The notes under the pieces are model-generated. The model was not told the origin of the DNA. It saw nothing but the letters and a program-made list of their open reading frames with translations, and made no database searches. Positions 17,612-25,480 of a stretch of DNA of 64,000 bases are shown in pieces (the first letter of the stretch is position 1; each line of letters starts with the position of its first letter). Both the position numbers and the translations under genes were made by a program. This DNA comes from Pseudomonas sp. StFLB209 (GTDB lineage: Bacteria > Pseudomonadota > Gammaproteobacteria > Pseudomonadales > Pseudomonadaceae): assembly GCF_000829415.1 (NCBI RefSeq), contig NZ_AP014637.1, positions 3,737,001 through 3,801,000 on the forward strand. The letters are read 5' to 3'.

Positions 17612-19951
17612 ATGAGCAGACAGCGTGCAGCAGTACCGGGCCGGTTCGCATCACCACGGCCGTGGGTTTTGAGTTCACTGAGCAGCGCTTTGCTGCTGGC
17701 GATGAGCGCCCAGGCGGCGCCGCCCGGTCAGGGCAGCGGCAGTGATACGCAACTGGACAAGGTTCAGGTGGTCGGCGCCCGGGTGACCGAGGCCGACGAG
17801 GCGATCGGCACCGATAAGATCAGCAATACCGTGTCGATCTCCCATCAGGCGTTGCTCTCGGCACCGGCCGGCACCTCGGGGCTGAAGATGCTTGAATCGC
17901 TGCCGGGTTTCAATGTGCAGGTCAATGACGCACTGGGCCTCTACGAGTTCGGCAACTCGGTGTTTGTGCGCGCCTTTAACTTCCAGCAGATCGGTTTTTC
18001 CATCGATGGCGTACCGTTGGGCCGCACCGATCAGTTTGGTGGCAGCCCGATTTATCGCTACGTGGATAACGAGAACACCCAACGGGTGACAGCCTCCACC
18101 GGCGCAGGCGATGTGTCGCAACCGGGCTATGCCTCGCTGGGGCCTTACGTGGATTACGTGACGGTCAATCCGAGCAAGGAGGCAGGGCTGAGCACTTCCT
18201 ACACGCTGGGCAGCGACAGCCTGCGGCGCAGTTTTATCAAGGTCAATACCGGCGAATACAACGGCCTGTCGGCGTACCTGAGCCGTTCGAAGATCGACGG
18301 TGACCTGTGGCGCGGACCGGGCACCATTGACCGGGAGCACATCGAAGCCAAGCTGCGTTATCAGTTCGGCGACGGCAATGACCTGCAGTTTCGCGTGGTG
18401 CATAACGACTTCTTCGACTACGACTCGCCATCGATCACTCAGGCGCAGTACCGGGGCACGGCCGGTGACGCTTTTGGCCGGTCGGGGCGCGACTTTGCCT
18501 ATCTGGGCCAGTTGCCGAACCTGCCGCCGAGCACGGCGGGGGTGCAGTACAGCAATGCCGGTTACAACCAGTACTACAAGACTGCGATCAACCAGCGGCG
18601 TGACACGCTGTACAGCCTCAACGGGCGCTTTGCGCTCAGCGACAACCTGGACAACACCACCAGCGTCTATTACGAAGACAAGAAGGGCTTTGGCGTGTCG
18701 CCGGAGGCCTACGCCACCTCCCTCGCGCTGCACAACGCTCAGGTCGCCAGCGTGCCGGGATTGTCGGCACCGCGAGGTATCCAGTACGGCCTGTCGGCCT
18801 TGAGCGGTCACCGCTATGGGGCCAGCAGCAACTTCACCTGGCATGTCGGTCAGCACGCCATCGAGGCTGGTATCTGGGCTGAAAAGGACGTGTTCAACCG
18901 CTTGCAGGCGCGCTACAACCTGACCGATGGCAGCCCGGCCGGTTACCGGTTGATCAATGAGCCGGTGCATCTGCAAGGCGACTTCAGCTCGACCCGCGAC
19001 TCGCTGCAACTGCATATCAAGGATACCTGGACCTTGTTCGACGACCGTCTGCGCCTGCAGTATGGCTTCAAGCGTCTGGACCTGGATTATCGGGTCGAAG
19101 GCTACCGCAATGCCGGCGATTACATCGCCAACCGTCAGCCCCGGCTGGGCACCACCTGGCGCGACAACTTTCTGCCCCAGGCCGGTATCGTCTATGACCT
19201 GACTGCCAGTTCGCAGCTGTTTGCCTCGTACTCGGAAAACCTCGCCCTGCCACGTGGCGCCGATGATGTATATCGCGCCGCCAGCCCCAACGTTCCGGCC
19301 CCCGAGGCCGAGACGTCGAAGAACTACGAGGTTGGCTACCGCCTCAATTACCCGACCTTCAACGCTGCCTGGGCGCTGTACCGTACCGAGTTTGACAACC
19401 GCCTGCAGTCGTTTGCCGCCATCGTGCCGGGCAGTACCACCACCGAGACGTTCTACCAGAACGTCGGCAAGGCCGAGGCCTACGGCACCGAGCTGAGCGG
19501 CCAGTGGAAACCGCCGGTCCTCGCCAACAAGGTGGTGCTCAACGGCAGCGTCAGCTACAACGTGGCGCGTTTCAAGGATGACGCTGCCGGCCTGGCGCTG
19601 AAAGACAACGAGGTGCCCGATAGCCCGCGCTGGCTGGCGCAGGCCGGTGTCACCTACGAAATCACCCCTTGGGCGGTACTGAATTTCACCGCCCGGCACA
19701 TCGGCTCGCGCTACAGCAACTTCACCAACAGCGAATCGGTGCCCGGTTACACCCTGTACAACGCCTATCTGGACCTGGGCCGCGACGACCTGCATTACGG
19801 CCCGCTCAAGGGCGTCAAGCTGCGCTTCAACGTCGACAACCTGTTCGACAAGGATTACCTGGGCTACATCCTGACCAGTACCACCGGGCCGGCTTCCTAC
19901 CGTCCCGGCTCGCCGCGCACCTTCCAGACCACCCTGAGCGCGGAGTTCTGA
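17612..19951 (+). CDS. TonB-dependent outer-membrane receptor
   Basis: A 779-residue receptor with a signal peptide to about residue 35 (SAQA-AP), then a TonB-box-like strand (LDKVQVVGARV). A plug domain with VFVRAFNFQQIGFSIDGVPL follows, and the barrel ends in Phe (TLSAEF). There is no STN domain. It is preceded by AAGGAAA and followed three bases later by the dipeptidase gene, so the two are probably translated from one message. It differs from the receptor at 10166, so the locus imports either two ligands or one ligand by two routes. Confidence 0.9.
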   Translation: MSRQRAAVPGRFASPRPWVLSSLSSALLLAMSAQAAPPGQGSGSDTQLDKVQVVGARVTEADEAIGTDKISNTVSISHQALLSAPAGTSGLKMLESLPGFNVQVNDALGLYEFGNSVFVRAFNFQQIGFSIDGVPLGRTDQFGGSPIYRYVDNENTQRVTASTGAGDVSQPGYASLGPYVDYVTVNPSKEAGLSTSYTLGSDSLRRSFIKVNTGEYNGLSAYLSRSKIDGDLWRGPGTIDREHIEAKLRYQFGDGNDLQFRVVHNDFFDYDSPSITQAQYRGTAGDAFGRSGRDFAYLGQLPNLPPSTAGVQYSNAGYNQYYKTAINQRRDTLYSLNGRFALSDNLDNTTSVYYEDKKGFGVSPEAYATSLALHNAQVASVPGLSAPRGIQYGLSALSGHRYGASSNFTWHVGQHAIEAGIWAEKDVFNRLQARYNLTDGSPAGYRLINEPVHLQGDFSSTRDSLQLHIKDTWTLFDDRLRLQYGFKRLDLDYRVEGYRNAGDYIANRQPRLGTTWRDNFLPQAGIVYDLTASSQLFASYSENLALPRGADDVYRAASPNVPAPEAETSKNYEVGYRLNYPTFNAAWALYRTEFDNRLQSFAAIVPGSTTTETFYQNVGKAEAYGTELSGQWKPPVLANKVVLNGSVSYNVARFKDDAAGLALKDNEVPDSPRWLAQAGVTYEITPWAVLNFTARHIGSRYSNFTNSESVPGYTLYNAYLDLGRDDLHYGPLKGVKLRFNVDNLFDKDYLGYILTSTTGPASYRPGSPRTFQTTLSAEF

Positions 19952-19954
19952 ACC

Positions 19955-21172
19955 ATGAACAGACTTGCTGCCGCTTTATCGGGTCTCGCACTGACCCTGC
20001 TCAGCCTGAGCCCGCAGGCCGACGAGCAGGTCCGCGCCTCGACCCTGGCCCTGCATCAGCGCTTGCTGGTGCTCGACAGCCATCTGGATACGCCGCTGAA
20101 TTTCCTGCGCCCTGGCTGGGACATCCTGGCGCGTCACAGCTACAAGGACGACGGCAGTCAGGTCGATTTGCCACGCATGATCGACGGCGGCCTGGATGGT
20201 GGTTTCTGGGTCATCTATACCCCGCCCGGACCGCGTACCGAAGCCGGGCGGGCCTACGCCAGCAACTACGGCCTGTCGGTGCTGGCGCGGATCAAGGACT
20301 TGATCAGCCGTGCGCCGGAGCGCTTCGAGCTGGCACTGACTGCCGCCGATGCGCGGCGCATCGCCGCCGAGGGCAAGCGGGTGGTGTTCATCAGCATGGA
20401 AAACGCCGACCCGCTGGGCTCCGATCCGCAACTGCTGAACACTTACTACCGACAGGGTTTGCGCATGCTCGGCCTAGTGCACTTCAGCACCAACGAAATC
20501 GCCGACTCGGCCACTGCGCTGCCGGAATGGAAAGGTCTGAGCCCCAAGGGCCGCGAGCTGGTCGCCGCCGCCAACCGGCTGGGTATTTTGCTGGATGTTT
20601 CGCATGCTTCCGATGCCGTGTTCGATCAGGTCCTGGCCTTGTCCAAAGCCCCGGTCATCGCCTCACACACCAGCGCCAAGGCGGTCAGCCCGCACCCGCG
20701 TAACCTCGACGATGAGCGCCTGCGTGCGCTGGCGGCCAAGGGCGGGGTAGTGCAGGTCAATAGCTACGGCGACTATCTGATCCCGCTAAAGCCCAACCCG
20801 GAGCGGCAAAAGGCCTTGGCGCCGCTGTACGCCCGCTACAACAACCTCGCCGCGCTGAACCCCGATGAGGTCAAGGCGCTACAAGCCGAGATCGCTGCGG
20901 TCAAGCAGCGTTACCCCCAGCCAAGGCCGGACCTGGATGTGTTCATGAACCACGTGCTGCACATCCTCAAAGTGGTCGGCCCCGAACACGTCGGCATCGG
21001 CGCCGACTGGGACGGTGGCGGTGGAGTGGAGGGGCTGGAAGACGTCAGCCTGCTGCCGCGCATCAGCGAGCGACTGCTGCAGGCTGGCTACAGCGAGCAG
21101 GATCTGGCCAATATCTGGGGCGAGAACCTGCTCAGGGTGCTGCAAGCGGCGCAGGATGCGGCACCGCACTGA
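19955..21172 (+). CDS. Exported membrane-dipeptidase-like enzyme (peptidase M19)
   Basis: A 405-residue zinc hydrolase with a Sec signal peptide (about residues 1-22). The M19 metal ligands are all present: H43 and D45 (DSHLDT), E149 (SMENAD), H217 (DVSHAS), H238 (ASHTSA) and D351 or D353 (GADWDG). Renal-dipeptidase relatives split dipeptides, including ones with a D- or dehydro-residue. A periplasmic site of action is inferred. Its place after a TonB receptor, in a locus with an amino-acid ABC importer, amine oxidase and RidA, points to use of an unusual dipeptide or peptide-like product. Confidence 0.9.
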   Translation: MNRLAAALSGLALTLLSLSPQADEQVRASTLALHQRLLVLDSHLDTPLNFLRPGWDILARHSYKDDGSQVDLPRMIDGGLDGGFWVIYTPPGPRTEAGRAYASNYGLSVLARIKDLISRAPERFELALTAADARRIAAEGKRVVFISMENADPLGSDPQLLNTYYRQGLRMLGLVHFSTNEIADSATALPEWKGLSPKGRELVAAANRLGILLDVSHASDAVFDQVLALSKAPVIASHTSAKAVSPHPRNLDDERLRALAAKGGVVQVNSYGDYLIPLKPNPERQKALAPLYARYNNLAALNPDEVKALQAEIAAVKQRYPQPRPDLDVFMNHVLHILKVVGPEHVGIGADWDGGGGVEGLEDVSLLPRISERLLQAGYSEQDLANIWGENLLRVLQAAQDAAPH

Positions 21173-21260
21173 GGTGCCGCCGACGCGGGGCCCGTGGACC
21201 GGTGCGAGCCAGCTTGTTGGCGAAGACGGCGGCACATTCACCGCAGATGTAGTGTCTTTA

Positions 21261-21291
21261 CTGGCCTCTTCGCGACCAGGGTCGCTCCTAC
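21261..21291. repeat. REP element overlapping the end of the tartrate dehydrogenase-like gene
   Basis: A REP unit of the Pseudomonas type (minus strand GTAGGAGCGACC ... GCGAAGAGGCCAG). The TAG inside its GTAGGAG core is the stop codon of the gene at 21288-22340. It also stands between two convergent genes, where REP hairpins often end transcripts. Confidence 0.7.
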
Positions 21292-22340
21292 TTGATCAGC
21301 GCCAGCACTGCGTCAGTTACCTGGCGCGTGGTGGCGGTACCGCCCAGGTCCGGGGTATGCAGGCCACTCTCGGTCACCGCCTCAATGGCCGACATCAGGG
21401 TCCTGGCCGCCGCTGCCTCGCCCAGATGCTCCAGCATCATTGCGGCGGTCCAGAACGTGGCGATGGGGTTGGCTACACCCTTGCCGGTGATGTCGAACGC
21501 CGAGCCATGGATCGGTTCGAACATCGACGGAAAACTGCGATTGGGATTGAGGTTGGCCGTCGGCGCAATCCCCAGGCTGCCAGACAACGCCGCGGCCAGA
21601 TCGGAAAGAATGTCAGCGTGCAAATTGGTGGCGACGATCACATCCAGGGTGCCGGGCTTGAGCACCATGCGGGTGGTGACGGCATCGACCAGTTCCTTAT
21701 CAATCCGCACATCCGGAAAGTCCTTGGCCACCTCAAAGAACACTTCATCCCACAGCACCATGCCGTGACGCTGGGCATTGGACTTGGTGACCAGCGTCAG
21801 GTGCTTGCGCGGGCGGCTGCGGGCCAGTTCGAAGGCAAACCGGTGAATCCGCTCGACACCGACCCGGGTAAACACCGACACCTCGGTAGCGACCTCTTCC
21901 GGCAGGCCGCGGTGTACCCGACCGCCATTGCCGGAATACTCGCCCTCGGAGTTCTCGCGCACCACCACCCAGTCGATCTCATGACCATTATGCAGCGGAC
22001 TTTTGACCCCCGGCAGCACCCGCGCTGGCCGTACATTGGCGTACTGATCGAAACCCTGGCAAATCGGCAGCCGCAGCCCCCACAGCGAAATGTGATCGGC
22101 CACATTCAGCGCGCCCACGGCGCCGAAGAAAATCGCATCGAAAGTCTTCAGCTCGTCCAGACCGCCTTCAGGAATATAAAAACCGTTCTTCAGGTAATTG
22201 TCCGAATTCCAGTCGAAATGCCCGAACTTCAACTCAAAGCCGGATTTTGCTGCCAACGCCTGCAACACCTCGACCCCGGCGGCAATCACCTCCACGCCAA
22301 TACCATCACCCGGTACCGCTGCAATCTTGTAAGTGCTCAT
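21288..22340 (-). CDS. Tartrate dehydrogenase / D-malate dehydrogenase-like enzyme
   Basis: A 350-residue NAD- and metal-dependent beta-decarboxylating dehydrogenase. The start IAAVPGDGIGVEVIAAGVEV, the substrate loop (PARVLPGVKSPL), VVVRENSEGEYSGNGG, and the metal and nucleotide segments (TNLHADILSDLAAAL; EPIHGSAFDITGKGVANPIA) are those of the TtuC/DmlA branch. It probably oxidises tartrate or D-malate in the cytoplasm. It is divergent from the downstream FKBP gene and convergent with the dipeptidase gene. No tartrate regulator or transporter lies beside it. Confidence 0.87.
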   Translation of the reverse strand: MSTYKIAAVPGDGIGVEVIAAGVEVLQALAAKSGFELKFGHFDWNSDNYLKNGFYIPEGGLDELKTFDAIFFGAVGALNVADHISLWGLRLPICQGFDQYANVRPARVLPGVKSPLHNGHEIDWVVVRENSEGEYSGNGGRVHRGLPEEVATEVSVFTRVGVERIHRFAFELARSRPRKHLTLVTKSNAQRHGMVLWDEVFFEVAKDFPDVRIDKELVDAVTTRMVLKPGTLDVIVATNLHADILSDLAAALSGSLGIAPTANLNPNRSFPSMFEPIHGSAFDITGKGVANPIATFWTAAMMLEHLGEAAAARTLMSAIEAVTESGLHTPDLGGTATTRQVTDAVLALIK

Positions 22341-22939
22341 GACTCAACTCCACGCTGGATAATCAATCGTGCCTGCCGCCACCGAATGGCCGACAAGGTG
22401 TGGAACCGAGTGTAAGTGGTGAATTGGGATTTATGATTCACTCAAAATAACAACATAATTAACTTTATTTCATGAGTTCAAGCGCTCATCGGCACCTGCC
22501 GTCAGGGCAGAGCGCGCAGCCCGATTAGCTGCGGGATTAATCCATGCAGCGCATCACGCGCCATACTGTCCACTTAGCCGCCGATTGCCACTGTAGGAGC
22601 GACGTTGGTCTGGGCGGTATTCCGACGAAGAGGCCGGTAACGTCACAGCATCTGCTGCGAATGGGTCGTCGTCTTGGTTTGTAACCGGAGCGCTGCCGGC
22701 TGCTCCCAGCGGTCTGGCTGACCCGTATTTAGGCTAAAGCAGGCCCCACCGCAGCCATCAAGCCCGGCGACAGTTCTGAACAACCCCTGAACAGTCATCA
22801 CCCAGCGCCGAGCTTGTCCCTACCTCCCTGAACTTATTAGGGTTTTGCGCCTCTGATGCCGGTAGCCATTGATCGCGGCGGCCTGATAAGCTCGCGGCTT
22901 TACTCGTTTGCCCTTTCGGCGCATGAACAAGGAAACAGC
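22341..22939. other. Divergent intergenic region with a degenerate REP
   Basis: The first ~150 bases, upstream of the tartrate dehydrogenase-like gene, are AT-rich (22425-22480) and probably hold its promoter. A degenerate REP-like stretch lies at 22593-22641 (GTAGGAGCGACG ... GAAGAGGCCGG). The rest to the FKBP start has no convincing gene. Confidence 0.5.
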
Positions 22940-23701
22940 ATGAAACAGCATCGGTTGGCAGCGGCGATTGCCCTGGTTGGTCTGGTACTCGCAGGTTGTG
23001 ACAAACAAGCCAGTACCGTCGAGCTGAAAACCCCGGCCCAGAAAGCCTCCTACGGCATCGGCCTGAACATGGGCAAAAGCCTGGCACAGGAAGGCATGGA
23101 CGACCTCGACTCCAAGGCCGTAGCCCTGGGTATCGAAGACGCCATCGGCAAGAAAGACCAGAAACTCAAAGACGAAGAGCTGATCGAAGCCTTCGCTGCC
23201 CTGCAAAAACGCGCTGAAGAGCGCCTGGCCAAGCAGAGTGAAGAAGCCGCAGCAGCCGGCAAGAAATTCCTCGAAGAAAACGGCAAGAAATCTGGCGTGA
23301 CCACCACAGCCTCCGGCCTGCAATACGAAGTCGTCAAAAAGGCCGACGGTGCTCAACCCAAACCAACTGACGTGGTGACTGTTCACTACGAAGGCAAACT
23401 GATCGACGGCAAAGTGTTCGACAGCTCTGTAGAGCGCGGCAGCCCGATCGACCTGCCGGTCAGCGGTGTGATTCCAGGCTGGGTCGAAGGCCTGCAACTG
23501 ATGCACGTTGGCGAAAAGATCAAACTGTACATCCCGGCTGAGCTGGCTTACGGTGCCCAGAGCCCGAGCCCGTTGATTCCGGCCAACTCGGTACTGGTCT
23601 TCGACCTGGAACTGATGGGCATCAAGGACCCGGCCGCAGCGCCGGCCCTGCCTGACGAAGAAGAAGAGGCCGCACCGGCTGAGGCACCTGCCAAGAAGTA
23701 A
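22940..23701 (+). CDS. FKBP-type peptidyl-prolyl isomerase lipoprotein
   Basis: A 253-residue FKBP/FkpA-Mip-like protein. The lipobox LAGC (about residues 16-19) indicates a lipoprotein signal. A helical dimerisation region (about 30-115) precedes the FKBP catalytic domain (about 120-225: VHYEGKLIDGKVFDSS, GVIPGWVEGLQLMHVGEKIK, AYGAQ). A short acidic, Ala/Pro-rich tail with EEEE ends the protein. It assists folding of exported proteins in the periplasm or at a membrane. ATG 22940 has AAGGAAA before it and gives a normal lipoprotein signal; an upstream start at 22856 does not. Confidence 0.93.
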   Translation: MKQHRLAAAIALVGLVLAGCDKQASTVELKTPAQKASYGIGLNMGKSLAQEGMDDLDSKAVALGIEDAIGKKDQKLKDEELIEAFAALQKRAEERLAKQSEEAAAAGKKFLEENGKKSGVTTTASGLQYEVVKKADGAQPKPTDVVTVHYEGKLIDGKVFDSSVERGSPIDLPVSGVIPGWVEGLQLMHVGEKIKLYIPAELAYGAQSPSPLIPANSVLVFDLELMGIKDPAAAPALPDEEEEAAPAEAPAKK

Positions 23702-23716
23702 TTGCGGCATGTCAGC

Positions 23717-23744
23717 AAAAACGCCCTGCACCGCAGGCGTTTTT
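23717..23744 (+). terminator. Rho-independent terminator of the FKBP gene
   Basis: AAAAACGC pairs with GCGTTTTT around a GC-rich inner stem (CTGC-ACC-GCAG), and a five-T run closes it, 15 bases after the stop codon. Confidence 0.85.
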
Positions 23745-23865
23745 GTATCCGGTCGAACGCTTTATCCTGTGTGAAGTCTCACTATCAGGCCGGGCAGTGA
23801 GCTTTGTCGGACAATCAGGTGAGCGCTACACTGCGCCATGTCACCGATTTAACAGGAGTTTTCAG

Positions 23866-23889
23866 GTGGCCAAAAAACGCCCGATTTGA
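23866..23889 (+). other. Seven-codon reading frame followed by a hairpin
   Basis: GTG GCC AAA AAA CGC CCG ATT TGA would encode VAKKRPI and has a good Shine-Dalgarno (CAGGAG) eight bases upstream. A perfect 6-bp hairpin (CCCCGT/ACGGGG, 23897-23911) follows eight bases after the stop. This could be a leader peptide or chance. Low confidence. Confidence 0.2.
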
Positions 23890-23945
23890 GTCAGGCCCCC
23901 GTGGCACGGGGCGCTCAGGCCTGAAAAGCGCGGCTGTTCACAAGG

Positions 23946-23968
23946 TTATCCACAATTTATGTGGATAA
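23946..23968. promoter_or_regulatory. Pair of inverted consensus DnaA boxes
   Basis: TTATCCACA (23946-23954) and its exact inverse TGTGGATAA (23960-23968) are separated by five bases, and the symmetry extends one base further on each side. Both match the strict DnaA-box consensus. They lie 35 bases before the DUF1232 gene. No replication-initiation genes are in the window, so this is not evidence of oriC. Confidence 0.7.
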
Positions 23969-24003
23969 CATGACTGCCATAAATCTTTCGTATCGGAGTG
24001 ATC

Positions 24004-24453
24004 ATGAAAGCCCCCTGGACTTTTCTCCGTTTCCTGCCTGGTGCCCGCCGCCTATTGGCCGCAGGGCGTTTACCGGCATTGCTGTTTGCCGTTGCCCGCA
24101 AAGGCTCCAGCGAGGGCAGCCGGCTGGGGCGCATCAAGGACGATCTGCGTCTGCTGCAGGCCCTGTGCCTGGCCTACTGGCGTGGCGAGTACCGCGACAT
24201 AAGCCCCAAGGCCATTTTGTCTATCGTCGCCGGCCTGATGTACTTTCTCAGCCCGTTGGACGCGATCCCTGACTTTATTCCGGGCCTGGGGATGTTCGAT
24301 GACGTTGCGGTACTGGCCTGGGTCATGAAAAGCCTGACTGACGAACTCGATGCGTTCCGTGCCTGGCGTGAGTCTCAGCCGGTGGAGAAACTGGTAGTCG
24401 TCGAGCGGCTGCCTGCCAGTGAAGCATTGCTGGAGCGCGAAAAAGGCATCTGA
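24004..24453 (+). CDS. YkvA family (DUF1232) small membrane protein
   Basis: A 149-residue protein with the DUF1232 core at about residues 70-110 (MYFLSPLDAIPDFIPGLGMF followed by DDVAVLAWVMKSL). This motif pairs a hydrophobic segment with a conserved Asp-rich turn. The function of the family is not established. ATG 24004 has GGAG five bases upstream. The paired DnaA boxes just upstream may influence its transcription. Confidence 0.85.
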   Translation: MKAPWTFLRFLPGARRLLAAGRLPALLFAVARKGSSEGSRLGRIKDDLRLLQALCLAYWRGEYRDISPKAILSIVAGLMYFLSPLDAIPDFIPGLGMFDDVAVLAWVMKSLTDELDAFRAWRESQPVEKLVVVERLPASEALLEREKGI

Positions 24454-24580
24454 TCCCGCAAATCGGCCGACTTTAAGCGAATCTGCCGGCCTTGCAGGTG
24501 GGCAACGACCCATAAAGCACTGTTAAGATAACGACATCATTGTTTTTCGAAATAAGTCCTTATCCAGTACAGGGGGTCGT

Positions 24581-24916
24581 ATGGATCTTCAAGTCATCTC
24601 ACGTGACGGCGAACCCGAGTACGCCGTACTGCCCTGGGGCCAGTACCAGGCACTGTTGAAAGCCGCCGGGCTGGCTCAAGCACCGGCCCGTCAGGTGGTC
24701 GAGACCCCGCAGGAGCCCCAACCATTGCCCGGTTTCGACCAGCTTGCTGCGCTGCGTCAGGCCAAAGGCCTGGAACTGGCGGGGCTGGCCCGTTCGGTGG
24801 GGGTCAGCCCTTCCTATCTGGAGCTGATCGAAAACGGCACCCGTGAGCCGGACGCAGCCATCAAGCGCAGCCTGGCGTGGCATCTGGGGGTAGCCGGTTG
24901 GCGGGGTGACTCATGA
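24581..24916 (+). CDS. XRE-family helix-turn-helix regulator
   Basis: A 111-residue protein. The N-terminal 40 residues resemble the start of a Phd/antitoxin-like or targeting domain (VISRDGEPEYAVLPWGQYQALL). A Cro/C1-type HTH at about residues 52-105 (LAALRQAKGLELAGLARSVG, then SPSYLELIENGTREPD) binds DNA. An AGGGGG Shine-Dalgarno stands before ATG 24581. It overlaps the next gene by four bases, so the two products probably work together. A toxin-antitoxin role is possible, but the partner has no recognised toxin domain. Confidence 0.8.
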   Translation: MDLQVISRDGEPEYAVLPWGQYQALLKAAGLAQAPARQVVETPQEPQPLPGFDQLAALRQAKGLELAGLARSVGVSPSYLELIENGTREPDAAIKRSLAWHLGVAGWRGDS

Positions 24917-25302
24917 GCGTGCGTATCAGCCGCCAGCACTGGGAACAGCTGCTGAGCGAGCTTGATCAGGCCCGTCGTCAGCGTCATCTGGTCACTTACC
25001 GTGCCTTGCTCGAACGCCTGCAACTGCCAACCCCGGCGATGCAAACCTTGAGCGCCGCGCTGGAATACCTTGCCACCCTGGACGCCAAGGCCGAGCAGCC
25101 ATTGCGCAGTTCACTGGTCATCAGCCAGGGCGCCAGCCGCCTGCCACGCCCTGGTTTCTTCGAATGCGCCGAGCGTCTGGGGCGTTTTTCCGGGCCGTCT
25201 GACGGCACCGCTGCGGCCGCCTGGCATGCCTCGGAAGTGGTGCGGGTTTTCGAGTTCGCCTACTCGCAGCCTGAGCGCGAGCAGTTGGCGGCCAAAGGTT
25301 AG
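24913..25302 (+). CDS. Conserved protein of unknown function coupled to the XRE regulator
   Basis: A 129-residue, mostly helical, soluble protein with no signal or membrane segment and no motif I recognise. The ATGA overlap with the regulator gene implies coupled translation. The C-terminal part (AAWHASEVVRVFEFAYSQPE) looks like a compact helical end. GC content and codon use are like the chromosome, so it is not obviously foreign. Confidence 0.6.
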   Translation: MSVRISRQHWEQLLSELDQARRQRHLVTYRALLERLQLPTPAMQTLSAALEYLATLDAKAEQPLRSSLVISQGASRLPRPGFFECAERLGRFSGPSDGTAAAAWHASEVVRVFEFAYSQPEREQLAAKG

Positions 25303-25480
25303 TAGGGTTAATGCCGATCAGTTAAGGTCGGCGCGGTCTTTGTGGGAAGTTCTGCTGGCGAATGCAGGGGACATCCACAGCAGATGTGCAGGTTTTACCG
25401 GCCCGGTCGCGAGCCGTTGCTGCCTGCCACGGGCATTTGCTGGGGCCAGACCTTGACGCTGTTGAGCTTGAGATCTGGCA

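Noticed and set aside
17675..19795. 706-codon open frame on the minus strand
   Set aside because: It is fully antisense to the TonB receptor at 17612-19951; the predicted protein is Val/Arg/Gln-rich without any domain pattern.
23946..23968. Chromosomal origin of replication
   Set aside because: Only two DnaA boxes are present, without dnaA, dnaN, rpmH or an AT-rich unwinding element nearby.
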